Shown piece after piece: positions 44,782 through 52,084 of a stretch of 64,000 nt of DNA (positions are counted from its first letter, which is position 1; each line of letters begins with the position of its first letter). Origin of the DNA: Christensenellaceae bacterium Phil1 (lineage in GTDB: Bacteria > Bacillota > Clostridia > Christensenellales > CAG-138); contig MSGS01000060.1 in the NCBI GenBank assembly GCA_001940855.1, positions 1-64,000 on the forward strand, written 5' to 3'. The translations under genes and the position numbers were made by a program. The notes under the pieces are model-generated. The model ran no database searches, was not told the DNA's origin, and saw only the letters and a list, made by a program, of their open reading frames with translations.

Positions 44782-45555
44782 ATGAACAGCGAAGCTATCA
44801 TTGCAAAGCTTAAGGCCGTTCCCGGCAACGTGGGCTTCTATTATAAGGATCTCACCACAGGCGAAACGCTTGGCTATAACGAAAACGAGCAATTTGAAGC
44901 GGCAAGCGTAATAAAGCTGCCGGTATACATGGTAATAATGAAGCTGGCGCACGAAGGCAAGCTGAGCCTTAGCGAAAAGCTTACCTGCCACCATGCGGAC
45001 AAGATGCCCCCCTGCGGCGCGCTGTATTTCTTTACGGACGAGCCGGTGGTGGATATCGAAACGCTGTGCGGGCTGATGATAACCATATCGGACAACACCG
45101 CGACCAATATGCTCATAAGCCGCCTTGGCATAGATTTTCTCAACGAGGAATTCAAAAAGATAGGCCTTGAAAAGACCCATATAGAGCGGCTGCTGTTCGA
45201 CAGCGAAGCAAGCGCGCAGGGCAAGTGCAATTACATTGTGCCTGCCGAGATGGGTATGCTGCTGGAGCAGGTATACCGCCGCACGTTCGTTTCCAAGGAA
45301 GTGAGCGAGGCGATAGAAAAGCTGCTGCTTGAACAGCAGATAAACCACAAGATACCAGGCTACCTCCGCGACGAGGTCGCCGTTGCGCACAAGACCGGCG
45401 AGGATGACAACCTTACCAACGACGTTGGCATAGTGTATGCCAAAAAGCCCTTCGTGGTCTCCTTCGCAAGCTACAATACCGACGTTCCCACCGCGGAGAT
45501 CGCCATACGCGAAATCTCCCGCGATCTGGCCGGTATAGTGCCGTATAAGGCGTAA
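44782..45555 (+). CDS. cytosolic class-A-beta-lactamase-fold serine hydrolase
   Basis: The protein has 257 residues with no signal peptide, unlike true beta-lactamases. The fold's three motifs are present: S42-V-I-K45, S103-D-N105 and K204-T-G206. The omega-loop Glu with ExxLN context, needed by class A enzymes for deacylation, is not evident; that region reads RLLFDSEASAQGKCNYIVP. It may be an amidase or lactam hydrolase acting on a compound imported by the permease encoded just upstream. Annotation as antibiotic resistance would be unsafe. Confidence 0.85.
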   Translation: MNSEAIIAKLKAVPGNVGFYYKDLTTGETLGYNENEQFEAASVIKLPVYMVIMKLAHEGKLSLSEKLTCHHADKMPPCGALYFFTDEPVVDIETLCGLMITISDNTATNMLISRLGIDFLNEEFKKIGLEKTHIERLLFDSEASAQGKCNYIVPAEMGMLLEQVYRRTFVSKEVSEAIEKLLLEQQINHKIPGYLRDEVAVAHKTGEDDNLTNDVGIVYAKKPFVVSFASYNTDVPTAEIAIREISRDLAGIVPYKA

Positions 45556-45578
45556 GTAAATATAAAGCGATAAGCTTT

Positions 45579-45614
45579 CGCTCCCCTACCGCATTTGGCC
45601 GGGGAGCGTTTTTT
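45579..45614 (+). terminator. terminator of the permease-hydrolase operon
   Basis: CGCTCCCC (45579-45586) pairs with GGGGAGCG (45601-45608), followed by TTTTTT. A second imperfect hairpin at about 45625-45650 serves the convergent LysR gene. Confidence 0.85.
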
Positions 45615-45675
45615 ATAAACAAAAGGCCCGCGAACAGGTTCCGCAGGCCGTGTGGTTTCGGTATTCGGTTGAAGC

Positions 45676-46581
45676 TTACTTCTTCTCCTCATCCGCGCCT
45701 TCGCCGAGGACGATTTGGATGAACCGCTCCGCCGCAGGGGAAAGCGGCACGCCTTCAAGCGAGATAAGGCCGATGTTTCGGCTGGGCATGGGCGTTTTGA
45801 GTTTGATTTCAAACAGTTCGCCGCTGTTTATCGCCTCCGCCGCAAATTCATACGTTACGCATGCCACGCCAAGGCCAATCTTGGCAAATTCAACCAGCAG
45901 GCTGTGCGCGCCCAGTTCAATTTCAGGCCGCAGCGTTACGCCGCATACTGCGGCAAAATCATCCAGATATTTTCTGGAGTTGGACGCCTTTTCAAGCAGC
46001 ACCAGCGGCTCGCGCGAAAGCTCCTCCAGCGTTACCTGCCTGTTCAAAAGGTGTTTGAACCGCGACGACGCCACGAACACATCGTGCACCTTCAGCACTT
46101 CCTTAACGGAAAGCGCGCTGTCTATTACCGGCAGGTTTACAAGCGCAATGTCCACCTTGCCGACTTTGAGCAGTTCCACGGTGTCCGGCGTGGTGCGGTT
46201 GGTGACCTGAAGCTGAATATCCGGATATTCCGAATGGAACTTTTCAAGATACGGCAGCAGGAAATATTGGCACAGCGTGTCGCTTGCGCCTATCATAAGG
46301 CCGCCGGACTGCAGCGTGCGCATGCGGTTCAGCTTATCCTCCGCCGCGGCAATGAGGCTTACGGCCTTATCGGCATAGCTGTACAGCATGCGGCCTTCGC
46401 TGGTGAGCGATATGCCGCGGCTGGTGCGGGTGAACAGGGTGCAGCCCAAAGTATACTCAAGCCTGTGCATGGACTGGCTTATTGCGGGCTGGCTAACGTA
46501 AAGCTCCCGCGCGGCATGGGAAAGGCTTCCGCAGCGCGCAACGGTGCAGAATATGCTGTATAGATCAAGATCGGTAGGCAT
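45676..46581 (-). CDS. LysR-family transcriptional regulator
   Basis: The protein has 301 residues from the ATG at 46581 behind GGAGG. The N-terminal helix-turn-helix reads DLYSIFCTVARCGSLSHAAR and YVSQPAISQSMHRLEYTLG, then LFTRTSRGISLTSEGRMLY. The effector-binding domain follows from about 90. It is divergent from an alpha/beta hydrolase gene across 149 bp that carry three copies of an AATGCAATA motif, the likely regulatory region. Effector unknown. Confidence 0.92.
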   Translation of the reverse strand: MPTDLDLYSIFCTVARCGSLSHAARELYVSQPAISQSMHRLEYTLGCTLFTRTSRGISLTSEGRMLYSYADKAVSLIAAAEDKLNRMRTLQSGGLMIGASDTLCQYFLLPYLEKFHSEYPDIQLQVTNRTTPDTVELLKVGKVDIALVNLPVIDSALSVKEVLKVHDVFVASSRFKHLLNRQVTLEELSREPLVLLEKASNSRKYLDDFAAVCGVTLRPEIELGAHSLLVEFAKIGLGVACVTYEFAAEAINSGELFEIKLKTPMPSRNIGLISLEGVPLSPAAERFIQIVLGEGADEEKK

Positions 46582-46606
46582 AGTATGCTTCCTCCATCTT
46601 TCAGGG

Positions 46607-46693
46607 TATTGCATTTGATTATACATACCATCGCACCATAATGCAATAAGTTTTTCTAATATTAATGCAATATTCTGTATTAGATGGTATAAT
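46607..46693. promoter_or_regulatory. divergent regulatory region with three AATGCAATA-type repeats
   Basis: Motif copies at 46607-46615 (inverted), 46640-46648 and 46664-46672. A 30-bp interrupted palindrome TCTAATA-N16-TATTAGA spans 46655-46684, just before TATAAT at 46688-46693. The -35 region at the right spacing (ATGCAA) is poor, as expected for an activator-dependent LysR target. Confidence 0.55.
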
Positions 46694-46730
46694 GGGGTAA
46701 AAGCGCATCAAACGCAGGGAGGAAATTCAA

Positions 46731-47642
46731 ATGGAACAGGCCTTACGCTCGTCAACAGGGCTATGCAGCATAAACATTCGCTTCTGGGATGCCGAGCATC
46801 AGCCGCCGCGCGCGGTGCTTACCATTATGCACGGCATGGCAGAGCACGTGGACAGATATGACGATTTTGCAGGATTCCTTGCGCAAAACGGCATAGCCGT
46901 TGCCGCGGCGGACATGGCATCGCACGGCAAGAGCATAAGCGAAAACGGTATCCGGGGCTATTTTGGGCCGGAAAACGGCTGGGACAGGCTTATTGATGAC
47001 GCGCTGAGCGTACACAAGGTCATAAAGCAAGCTTATCCCTCTGTTCCCTGCTTCCTTTTGGGGCACAGCATGGGCTCCTTCCTTGCGCGTTCATACGCCG
47101 CGCGGCATGGCGATGATATAGACGCATTCGTGTTCTGCGGCACGGCGGGGCACAACCCGGTTATGCCCATCGCCAAGCTGATAGCAAATGCTGAAATAAA
47201 GCGCACAGGCGGCGATGTGCCCAGCAAAAAGCTCGATTTGCTGGCGTTCGGCGCATACAATAAGCCATTCGAGCAGCGAACGGCATTCGATTGGCTGAGC
47301 GCGAATCAGGCCAACGTAGACCGATATATTGCCGACCCCCTGTGCGGCTTCACGTTCACCGCCGCGGCATTCCGCGATCTGTTCACTGGGCTTAGCGAGG
47401 TATCCCGCAAGGACTGGGCCGCGAATGTGCCGAACCGGCCCATACTGGTAATAGCCGGCGACAAAGACCCCGTAGGCAGCATGGGCAAGGGCCCTACAGA
47501 GGTTGCCGGGCGGCTGCTGAACAGCGGCCACGACGTTATATTAAAGCTTTATCCCGGCATGCGGCACGAGATACTCAACGAAACCGGCAAGAAAAAGGTT
47601 TGGCAGGATGTGCTGGATTTTCTTAACGCACAGATAGGCTAA
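46731..47642 (+). CDS. alpha/beta hydrolase (monoglyceride lipase-like)
   Basis: The protein has 303 residues, with GGAGG before the ATG. Serine hydrolase of the S33/lysophospholipase group: oxyanion region IMHGMAEHVDRYDDFAGFL, nucleophile elbow LLGHSMGSFLAR, acid in VIAGDKDPVGSMG, and catalytic His in PGMRHEILNE. The substrate is probably an acylglycerol or lysophospholipid, by analogy only. It is divergent from the LysR gene and precedes a type-4 UDG by 10 bp. No signal peptide. Confidence 0.9.
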   Translation: MEQALRSSTGLCSINIRFWDAEHQPPRAVLTIMHGMAEHVDRYDDFAGFLAQNGIAVAAADMASHGKSISENGIRGYFGPENGWDRLIDDALSVHKVIKQAYPSVPCFLLGHSMGSFLARSYAARHGDDIDAFVFCGTAGHNPVMPIAKLIANAEIKRTGGDVPSKKLDLLAFGAYNKPFEQRTAFDWLSANQANVDRYIADPLCGFTFTAAAFRDLFTGLSEVSRKDWAANVPNRPILVIAGDKDPVGSMGKGPTEVAGRLLNSGHDVILKLYPGMRHEILNETGKKKVWQDVLDFLNAQIG

Positions 47643-47652
47643 GGAGCGGACA

Positions 47653-48225
47653 ATGGCGCATTACGATTGGGCAACGCTATACGAAAAGCTTGAAAGCTGC
47701 ACGGACTGCGGCCTTTGCAAGGGGCGCACGAACGTGGTTATAGGCGTGGGGAATCCGCAATCCAAAATAATGCTGATAGGCGAAGGCCCCGGGCGGGACG
47801 AGGACATACAGGGCTATCCGTTCGTCGGCGCGGCCGGGCAGCTGCTCGACAAGATGCTTGCAGCGATAAGCCTTGACCGCACCAAGGTATACATTGCCAA
47901 CATAGTGAAATGCCGCCCGCCGCAGAACCGCACCCCGCTTGAGGACGAGGCCATGGCCTGCCTGCCGTATCTTAGGGCGCAGGTGGCGCTGATACAGCCG
48001 CAGATAATAGTTTGCCTTGGCAAAACGGCAGCCATGTACGTTATAGACCGCGAAATACGCATCACGCGGGACCGCGGCATATGGCGCATGAAGAAGGGCA
48101 TATGGATGCTGCCCACCTTCCACCCCGCCGCCCTTCTGCGCGACGAAAGCAAAAAGCGCGACGCCTGGCACGATATGCAGTCCCTCAGGGACAAAATAAA
48201 GGAACTGGAGCCGGACGGAGAATAA
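47653..48225 (+). CDS. type-4 (iron-sulfur) uracil-DNA glycosylase
   Basis: The protein has 190 residues. It removes uracil from DNA and holds a [4Fe-4S] cluster. Seen: the first Cys pair in SCTDCGLCKGR, the active-site GEGPGRDEDIQGYPFVGAAG, NIVKCRPPQNRTP and MACLPYLRAQ with the other cluster cysteines, and the C-terminal PTFHPAALLRD. It follows the hydrolase gene by 10 bp and ends in a terminator. Family 4 enzymes are common in Clostridia lacking family 1 UDG. Confidence 0.94.
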   Translation: MAHYDWATLYEKLESCTDCGLCKGRTNVVIGVGNPQSKIMLIGEGPGRDEDIQGYPFVGAAGQLLDKMLAAISLDRTKVYIANIVKCRPPQNRTPLEDEAMACLPYLRAQVALIQPQIIVCLGKTAAMYVIDREIRITRDRGIWRMKKGIWMLPTFHPAALLRDESKKRDAWHDMQSLRDKIKELEPDGE

Positions 48226-48231
48226 TAAGCA

Positions 48232-48262
48232 TAAAGCAGGAAGCCGGTAGCTTTCTGCTTTT
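48232..48262 (+). terminator. terminator after the type-4 UDG gene
   Basis: AAAGCAGGAAGC pairs with GCTTTCTGCTTT with one G-U pair, followed by TTATTTT. It separates the hydrolase-UDG unit from sigK. Confidence 0.75.
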
Positions 48263-48272
48263 TATTTTCCCC

Positions 48273-48301
48273 TCATATTTCCCAATTTTCGCGCATATTC
48301 T
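48273..48301 (+). promoter_or_regulatory. candidate sigma-E/K-type sporulation promoter of sigK
   Basis: TCATATT (48273-48279) and CATATTCT (48294-48301) are separated by 14 bp. They resemble the mother-cell consensus (ATA-type -35, CATAnnnT-type -10). No convincing sigma-A promoter is seen before sigK. Inference by pattern only. Confidence 0.45.
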
Positions 48302-48337
48302 TAGCATACCTTAGCTTTTACGGGAGGTACTTCGAAT

Positions 48338-49027
48338 ATGTTCGGATGGTTTGTGCGGCTCGTTTCGCGGCTGTTTTTCTTCACGGGATATGTTGGACTG
48401 AACAGTTCCTTTCCGGATCCGCTTCCGGCGGAGGAGGAGCGCCGCTGCCTTGAGGCCATGGCGCAGGGCGATGAGCATGCGCGCGAAAAGCTGATAGAGC
48501 ACAATCTAAGGCTTGTCGCGCACATTGCGAAAAAGTACGCCTCCCCCAAGCGGGACAGCGACGATTTGATATCCATCGGCACGGTGGGGCTTATAAAGGC
48601 CGTGTCCACGTTCAACGCATCAAAGAGCAAAACGCTCGCCGCTTATGCGGCAAGGTGTATAGAAAATGAAATCCTCATGTCCCTGCGTGCGGAAAAGAAG
48701 CAGAACGGCGAAGTGTATTTGATGGAGCCAATAGGTACGGACAACGACGGCAACGAGATTTCGCTTTGCGACATACTGGGCACGGATGCGGACCATGTGC
48801 ATAACGAGGCGGAGCGCAGCATGGAGGCGGAGCGGCTTTGGCAGGCGATAGACGACGTACTCAGCGCGCGGGAGCGCACGGTCGTAAAGCTGCGTTACGG
48901 CATCCCCTGCGGCAGGTGCATGGCGCAGCGGGAGGTGGCGGCTATATTGGGCATATCAAGGAGCTATGTTTCCCGCCTTGAAAAGAAAGCGCTGACCAAG
49001 CTTTATTCCCGCCTTGGGGAGAAATAA
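48338..49027 (+). CDS. sigK: sporulation sigma factor SigK, uninterrupted
   Basis: The protein has 229 residues. SigK is the late mother-cell sigma factor that drives coat and cortex genes. The N-terminus (MFGWFVRLVSRLFFFTGYVG) is a hydrophobic pro-sequence of about 17-20 residues, as in B. subtilis pro-SigK, then NSSFPDPLPAEEERRCLEAM. Region 2 is ARE KLIEHNLRLVAHIAKKYAS and DLISIGTVGLIKAVSTFN. Region 4 ends QREVAAILGISRSYVSRLEK. The gene is continuous, with no skin element. A pro-sequence implies activation by a SpoIVFB-type protease. Confidence 0.93.
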   Translation: MFGWFVRLVSRLFFFTGYVGLNSSFPDPLPAEEERRCLEAMAQGDEHAREKLIEHNLRLVAHIAKKYASPKRDSDDLISIGTVGLIKAVSTFNASKSKTLAAYAARCIENEILMSLRAEKKQNGEVYLMEPIGTDNDGNEISLCDILGTDADHVHNEAERSMEAERLWQAIDDVLSARERTVVKLRYGIPCGRCMAQREVAAILGISRSYVSRLEKKALTKLYSRLGEK

Positions 49028-49034
49028 TCAATGC

Positions 49035-49063
49035 TTGACAAAGTGAAAAAACAGTAGTATCTT
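49035..49063 (+). promoter_or_regulatory. promoter of the PII-like/antiporter operon
   Basis: TTGACA (49035-49040), a 17-bp spacer, and TATCTT (49058-49063). A CGCCGG/CCGGCG hairpin (49081-49100) lies in the leader. Confidence 0.65.
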
Positions 49064-49143
49064 TCAATGCGGTAAAAATGCGCCGGGGTAAAATCCGGCG
49101 TTATTATAGATTTTATACATACATTAGAAAGGAAGGCATAACC

Positions 49144-49494
49144 ATGCAGATGTTGGTTTTTATTACCAAGCAGACTGAATGCATAAACCCCATTCTGGCC
49201 GATCTGCTCAACCGCAACATAAGCGGCGCGACCGTTATCGACTGCGAGGGTATGCTGAAAGCCATCAACGAATCCAGTATCGATCCCCCGCCGGTATTCG
49301 GTTCGCTAAGGCACTTTATCAATCCCGGTCAGGAAACGGTAAAGATGCTTATGATAATACCGAGGGATGATGAAAGACTTGCGCTTGTGAAGCAAATAAT
49401 TCACGAGCATGCCGGCAGGCTGGACAGGCCGAACACGGGCATAATGTTTGAAATACCCGTTATGAACGTTGAGGGGGTTTCGAAGAAGAGCTGA
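49144..49494 (+). CDS. PII-like signalling protein
   Basis: The protein has 116 residues from the ATG at 49144 behind AAGGAAGG. It looks like a ferredoxin-fold PII relative: MLVFITKQTECINPILADLL, ISGATVIDCEGMLKAI, a T-loop-sized segment (SIDPPPVFGSLRHFINPGQE), then VKMLMIIPRDDERLALVKQI and RLDRPNTGIMFEIPV. Canonical PII T-loop residues are not present. The stop overlaps the next ATG by one base (TGATG), so it is made together with a CPA2 antiporter, which it may gate in response to a nucleotide. Confidence 0.75.
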   Translation: MQMLVFITKQTECINPILADLLNRNISGATVIDCEGMLKAINESSIDPPPVFGSLRHFINPGQETVKMLMIIPRDDERLALVKQIIHEHAGRLDRPNTGIMFEIPVMNVEGVSKKS

Positions 49495-50702
49495 TGAGCA
49501 TTACAATTTTATATATTGCGGCTGCTATGGCGGCCGGGCTTCTGTTCAACAGGTTTGCGAAGCTTATTTCGCTGCCCAATGTAACGGGTTATCTTGTTGC
49601 GGGCCTTTTGATAGGGCCAAGCGTGCTTAACCTTATCCCGAAGGATGGTACCGAGGCGCTGAACGTGCTGGTAACGCTGGCGCTGGGCTTCATCGCCTAT
49701 TCGATAGGCGGCGAATTCAACATAAACAATATAAAGGCCATAGGCGGCAAGAGCATAATAATAACCATGTTCCAGGCGCTTACGGCAGTCGGCCTTGTGG
49801 ACATAACGCTTTGCGCTCTTGGCTTTGACGTGCCGCTTGCGCTCACGCTCGGCGCAATAGCCGCGGCCACGGCTCCGGCGGCCACGCTTATGGTAGTGCG
49901 CCAATACAGGGCGAACGGCCCCGTCACGCGCACGCTGCTGCCCGTGGTCGCAATGGACGACGCGGTTGGCCTTATAGTTTTTGCCGTATCCCTTGCGCTG
50001 GCGCAGGGAATGTCCGGCGGCGGAGACATGAGCTTTTACACAATGGTCGTGCAGCCGCTTACGGAAATAGTGCTTTCCCTTGCCATAGGCGGGGCGATAG
50101 GCCTTATTGCAAGCATTGCGCTGCGCTTCTTCCATTCAAAGGATAACTTCCTTTGCGTATCCGTTGCGGCGGTGCTGCTGGGCACGGCGCTGGCGGACAT
50201 ATGGGGACTTTCCTCGCTGCTGCTCTGCATGTCCATAGGCGCAATAGTATGCAACCTTAGGAAGGATGCCGATAGCATAATGGAAGGGTGTGAACGCTGG
50301 ACGCCGCCGCTTTTCATGCTGTTCTTCGTAATATCGGGCGCGGAGCTTGACCTTGCCGCCATACCGACGGTCGGCATACTCGGCGTTGCGTATCTTGTGG
50401 CGCGCTCTGCGGGCAAATACCTCGGCACATACATCGGCTCAGGTATAGTTCACGCGGATGAGAAAATAAAGAAATATCTTGGCCTTGCGCTGCTGCCGCA
50501 GGCGGGCGTGGCGATAGGTATGGCCCAGGTTTGCGCGGCAAAGCTGCCCATGTACAGCGAACGCATAACCACCGTTGTGCTGTGCGCAACGCTTATATAC
50601 GAACTCATCGGCCCCGTTATAACCAAGATGGCGCTGATGAAGGCGGGCGAAATAGCGCCGGAGCTTGCCCATGCGCGGCGTAAAAAGGCGCAAAAAGCCT
50701 GA
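49494..50702 (+). CDS. CPA2-family cation:proton antiporter
   Basis: The protein has 402 residues with about twelve to thirteen membrane helices and no C-terminal TrkA/RCK domain. Seen: LPNVTGYLVAGLLIGPSVLNLI, ALGFIAYSIGGEFNI, AAATAPAATLMVVRQYRANGP, the core VVAMDDAVGLIVFAVSLA with two Asp residues as in electrogenic antiporters, and LALLPQAGVAIGMAQV. Most CPA2 proteins carry or pair with a nucleotide-sensing domain; here the overlapping PII-like gene could fill that role. The ion is not determinable. Confidence 0.88.
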   Translation: MSITILYIAAAMAAGLLFNRFAKLISLPNVTGYLVAGLLIGPSVLNLIPKDGTEALNVLVTLALGFIAYSIGGEFNINNIKAIGGKSIIITMFQALTAVGLVDITLCALGFDVPLALTLGAIAAATAPAATLMVVRQYRANGPVTRTLLPVVAMDDAVGLIVFAVSLALAQGMSGGGDMSFYTMVVQPLTEIVLSLAIGGAIGLIASIALRFFHSKDNFLCVSVAAVLLGTALADIWGLSSLLLCMSIGAIVCNLRKDADSIMEGCERWTPPLFMLFFVISGAELDLAAIPTVGILGVAYLVARSAGKYLGTYIGSGIVHADEKIKKYLGLALLPQAGVAIGMAQVCAAKLPMYSERITTVVLCATLIYELIGPVITKMALMKAGEIAPELAHARRKKAQKA

Positions 50703-50749
50703 TGTAAATAAATAATTTGCTATTTTGGCCCGCGCCGGCTTCAAAAAGC

Positions 50750-50778
50750 TTGTGAACGGGCCATTGTTATGCTATTAT
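50750..50778 (+). promoter_or_regulatory. efp promoter
   Basis: TTGTGA (50750-50755), a 17-bp spacer, and TATTAT (50773-50778), 90 bp before the start. Confidence 0.6.
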
Positions 50779-50867
50779 ATTAAGTGGGTATTTTTTATCT
50801 ACCGGCTTTGTGTCGGACGATGTAGAACATACACTAAGAAGAACATGTTATTTGGAGGTAACTTTTT

Positions 50868-51425
50868 ATGCTGATGGCTGGCGATTTCAGGAAGGGCGTT
50901 ACTGTGGAGATCGATGGACAGGTTTGGTCCATTGCCGATTTCCAGCACGTCAAGCCCGGTAAAGGCGCGGCTTTCGTCCGTACGAGGCTCAAGAACGTTA
51001 TGACCGGCGCGGTGCTGGAGCGCACATTCAGCCCCACGGACAAGTATCCCCGCGCTCATATCGAGACCAAGGAGATGCAGTATCTTTACAACGACGGCGA
51101 GCTGTACTACTTCATGGATACCGAAACCTATGAGCAGCTGCCCCTTAACCACGACCAGGTCGAGGACGCTATCAACTTTATAGTTGAAAACATGAACGTG
51201 AACATCCGCTTCTACAAGGGCAACGCCTTCTCCGTGGAAGCTCCCAACTTTGTTGAACTTACCGTTACCGAAACCGAACCCGGCTTCAAGGGAGACACCG
51301 CGACCGGCACCACCAAGCCCGCAACGCTTGAAACCGGATACAAAATCAACGTTCCCCTGTTCGTTAACGAAGGCGACCGCATAAGGGTAGATACCCGTAC
51401 CGGCGAATACATGGAGCGCGTATAA
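50868..51425 (+). CDS. efp: elongation factor P
   Basis: The protein has 185 residues, the usual length. EF-P relieves ribosome stalling at polyproline. Seen: [20 protein letters not shown], the tip loop [17 protein letters not shown] with the Lys that is modified in many bacteria, the OB domain with [13 protein letters not shown], and the C-terminal signature [24 protein letters not shown] precedes the ATG. No modification enzyme gene is adjacent. It is followed by the CD1247-type gene. Confidence 0.97.
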   Translation: MLMAGDFRKGVTVEIDGQVWSIADFQHVKPGKGAAFVRTRLKNVMTGAVLERTFSPTDKYPRAHIETKEMQYLYNDGELYYFMDTETYEQLPLNHDQVEDAINFIVENMNVNIRFYKGNAFSVEAPNFVELTVTETEPGFKGDTATGTTKPATLETGYKINVPLFVNEGDRIRVDTRTGEYMERV

Positions 51426-51474
51426 GCTATCCTGTATCAAATAAAATTTATAAAATAACTACAAGGAGGTCACT

Positions 51475-51936
51475 ATGGGTTACAATAAGGAAAAGGTCGC
51501 ATATCTGCGCGGCGTAGTAGACGGCATGGATCTTGCCGACGACAAGTATGGCAAGCTTTTCAAGCTGATAGTTGAAACTCTGGACGAGATGGCGGACACC
51601 GTTGACGAAAACGAGGAAGCCATTATAGACATGGACGAATGCATAGACGACATTTGCGATGAGCTGAGCGACATAGACGAATGCCTTGATGCGCTGTGCG
51701 ATTGCTGCGACTGCGACGAGTGCGACGACGATGAGGACGAGTGCGACTATGACTGCGAAAACTGCACCGACAAGTGCGACTTTTGCGACGACGACTTTGT
51801 TGAAGTAGAATGCCCCCATTGCGGCGAGACCATCTATTTTGACGAGGACATGCTGACCGAGGACGGCGCGCTTATCTGCCCCAACTGCAACAAGCCCGTT
51901 ATCCCCGCGGCGGAAGATCTTCAGGACGAAGAATAA
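51475..51936 (+). CDS. CD1247-type protein with Cys/Asp-rich tract and zinc ribbon
   Basis: The protein has 153 residues. The N-terminal domain (NKEKVAYLRGVVDGMDLADD, then a predicted coiled coil to about residue 65) matches the clostridial CD1247 N-terminal family from memory. Residues 70-104 are extraordinarily rich in Cys and Asp, with repeated C-D-x-C pairs. A four-Cys zinc ribbon follows (CPHCG near 113 and CPNC near 135). It is 49 bp after efp behind AAGGAGG. The tract could bind metal. Function unknown. Confidence 0.82.
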   Translation: MGYNKEKVAYLRGVVDGMDLADDKYGKLFKLIVETLDEMADTVDENEEAIIDMDECIDDICDELSDIDECLDALCDCCDCDECDDDEDECDYDCENCTDKCDFCDDDFVEVECPHCGETIYFDEDMLTEDGALICPNCNKPVIPAAEDLQDEE

Positions 51937-52084
51937 GCCAAAGGCTTAAACCATGGGGCTGCCGCAATGCGCGGCGGCTCCTTTTTATATATTAGCCGCA
52001 TATTCTCCCGCCGCTCTTGACTACGCGGCTGCAAGGATGTATGCTTACATTATATCAATATCACCATTATATAAAGGAGAGCTT

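Noticed and set aside
44782..45555. Antibiotic-resistance beta-lactamase
   Set aside because: No signal peptide, no evident deacylating Glu motif, and operon context with a permease. The fold is shared but the function is probably not resistance.
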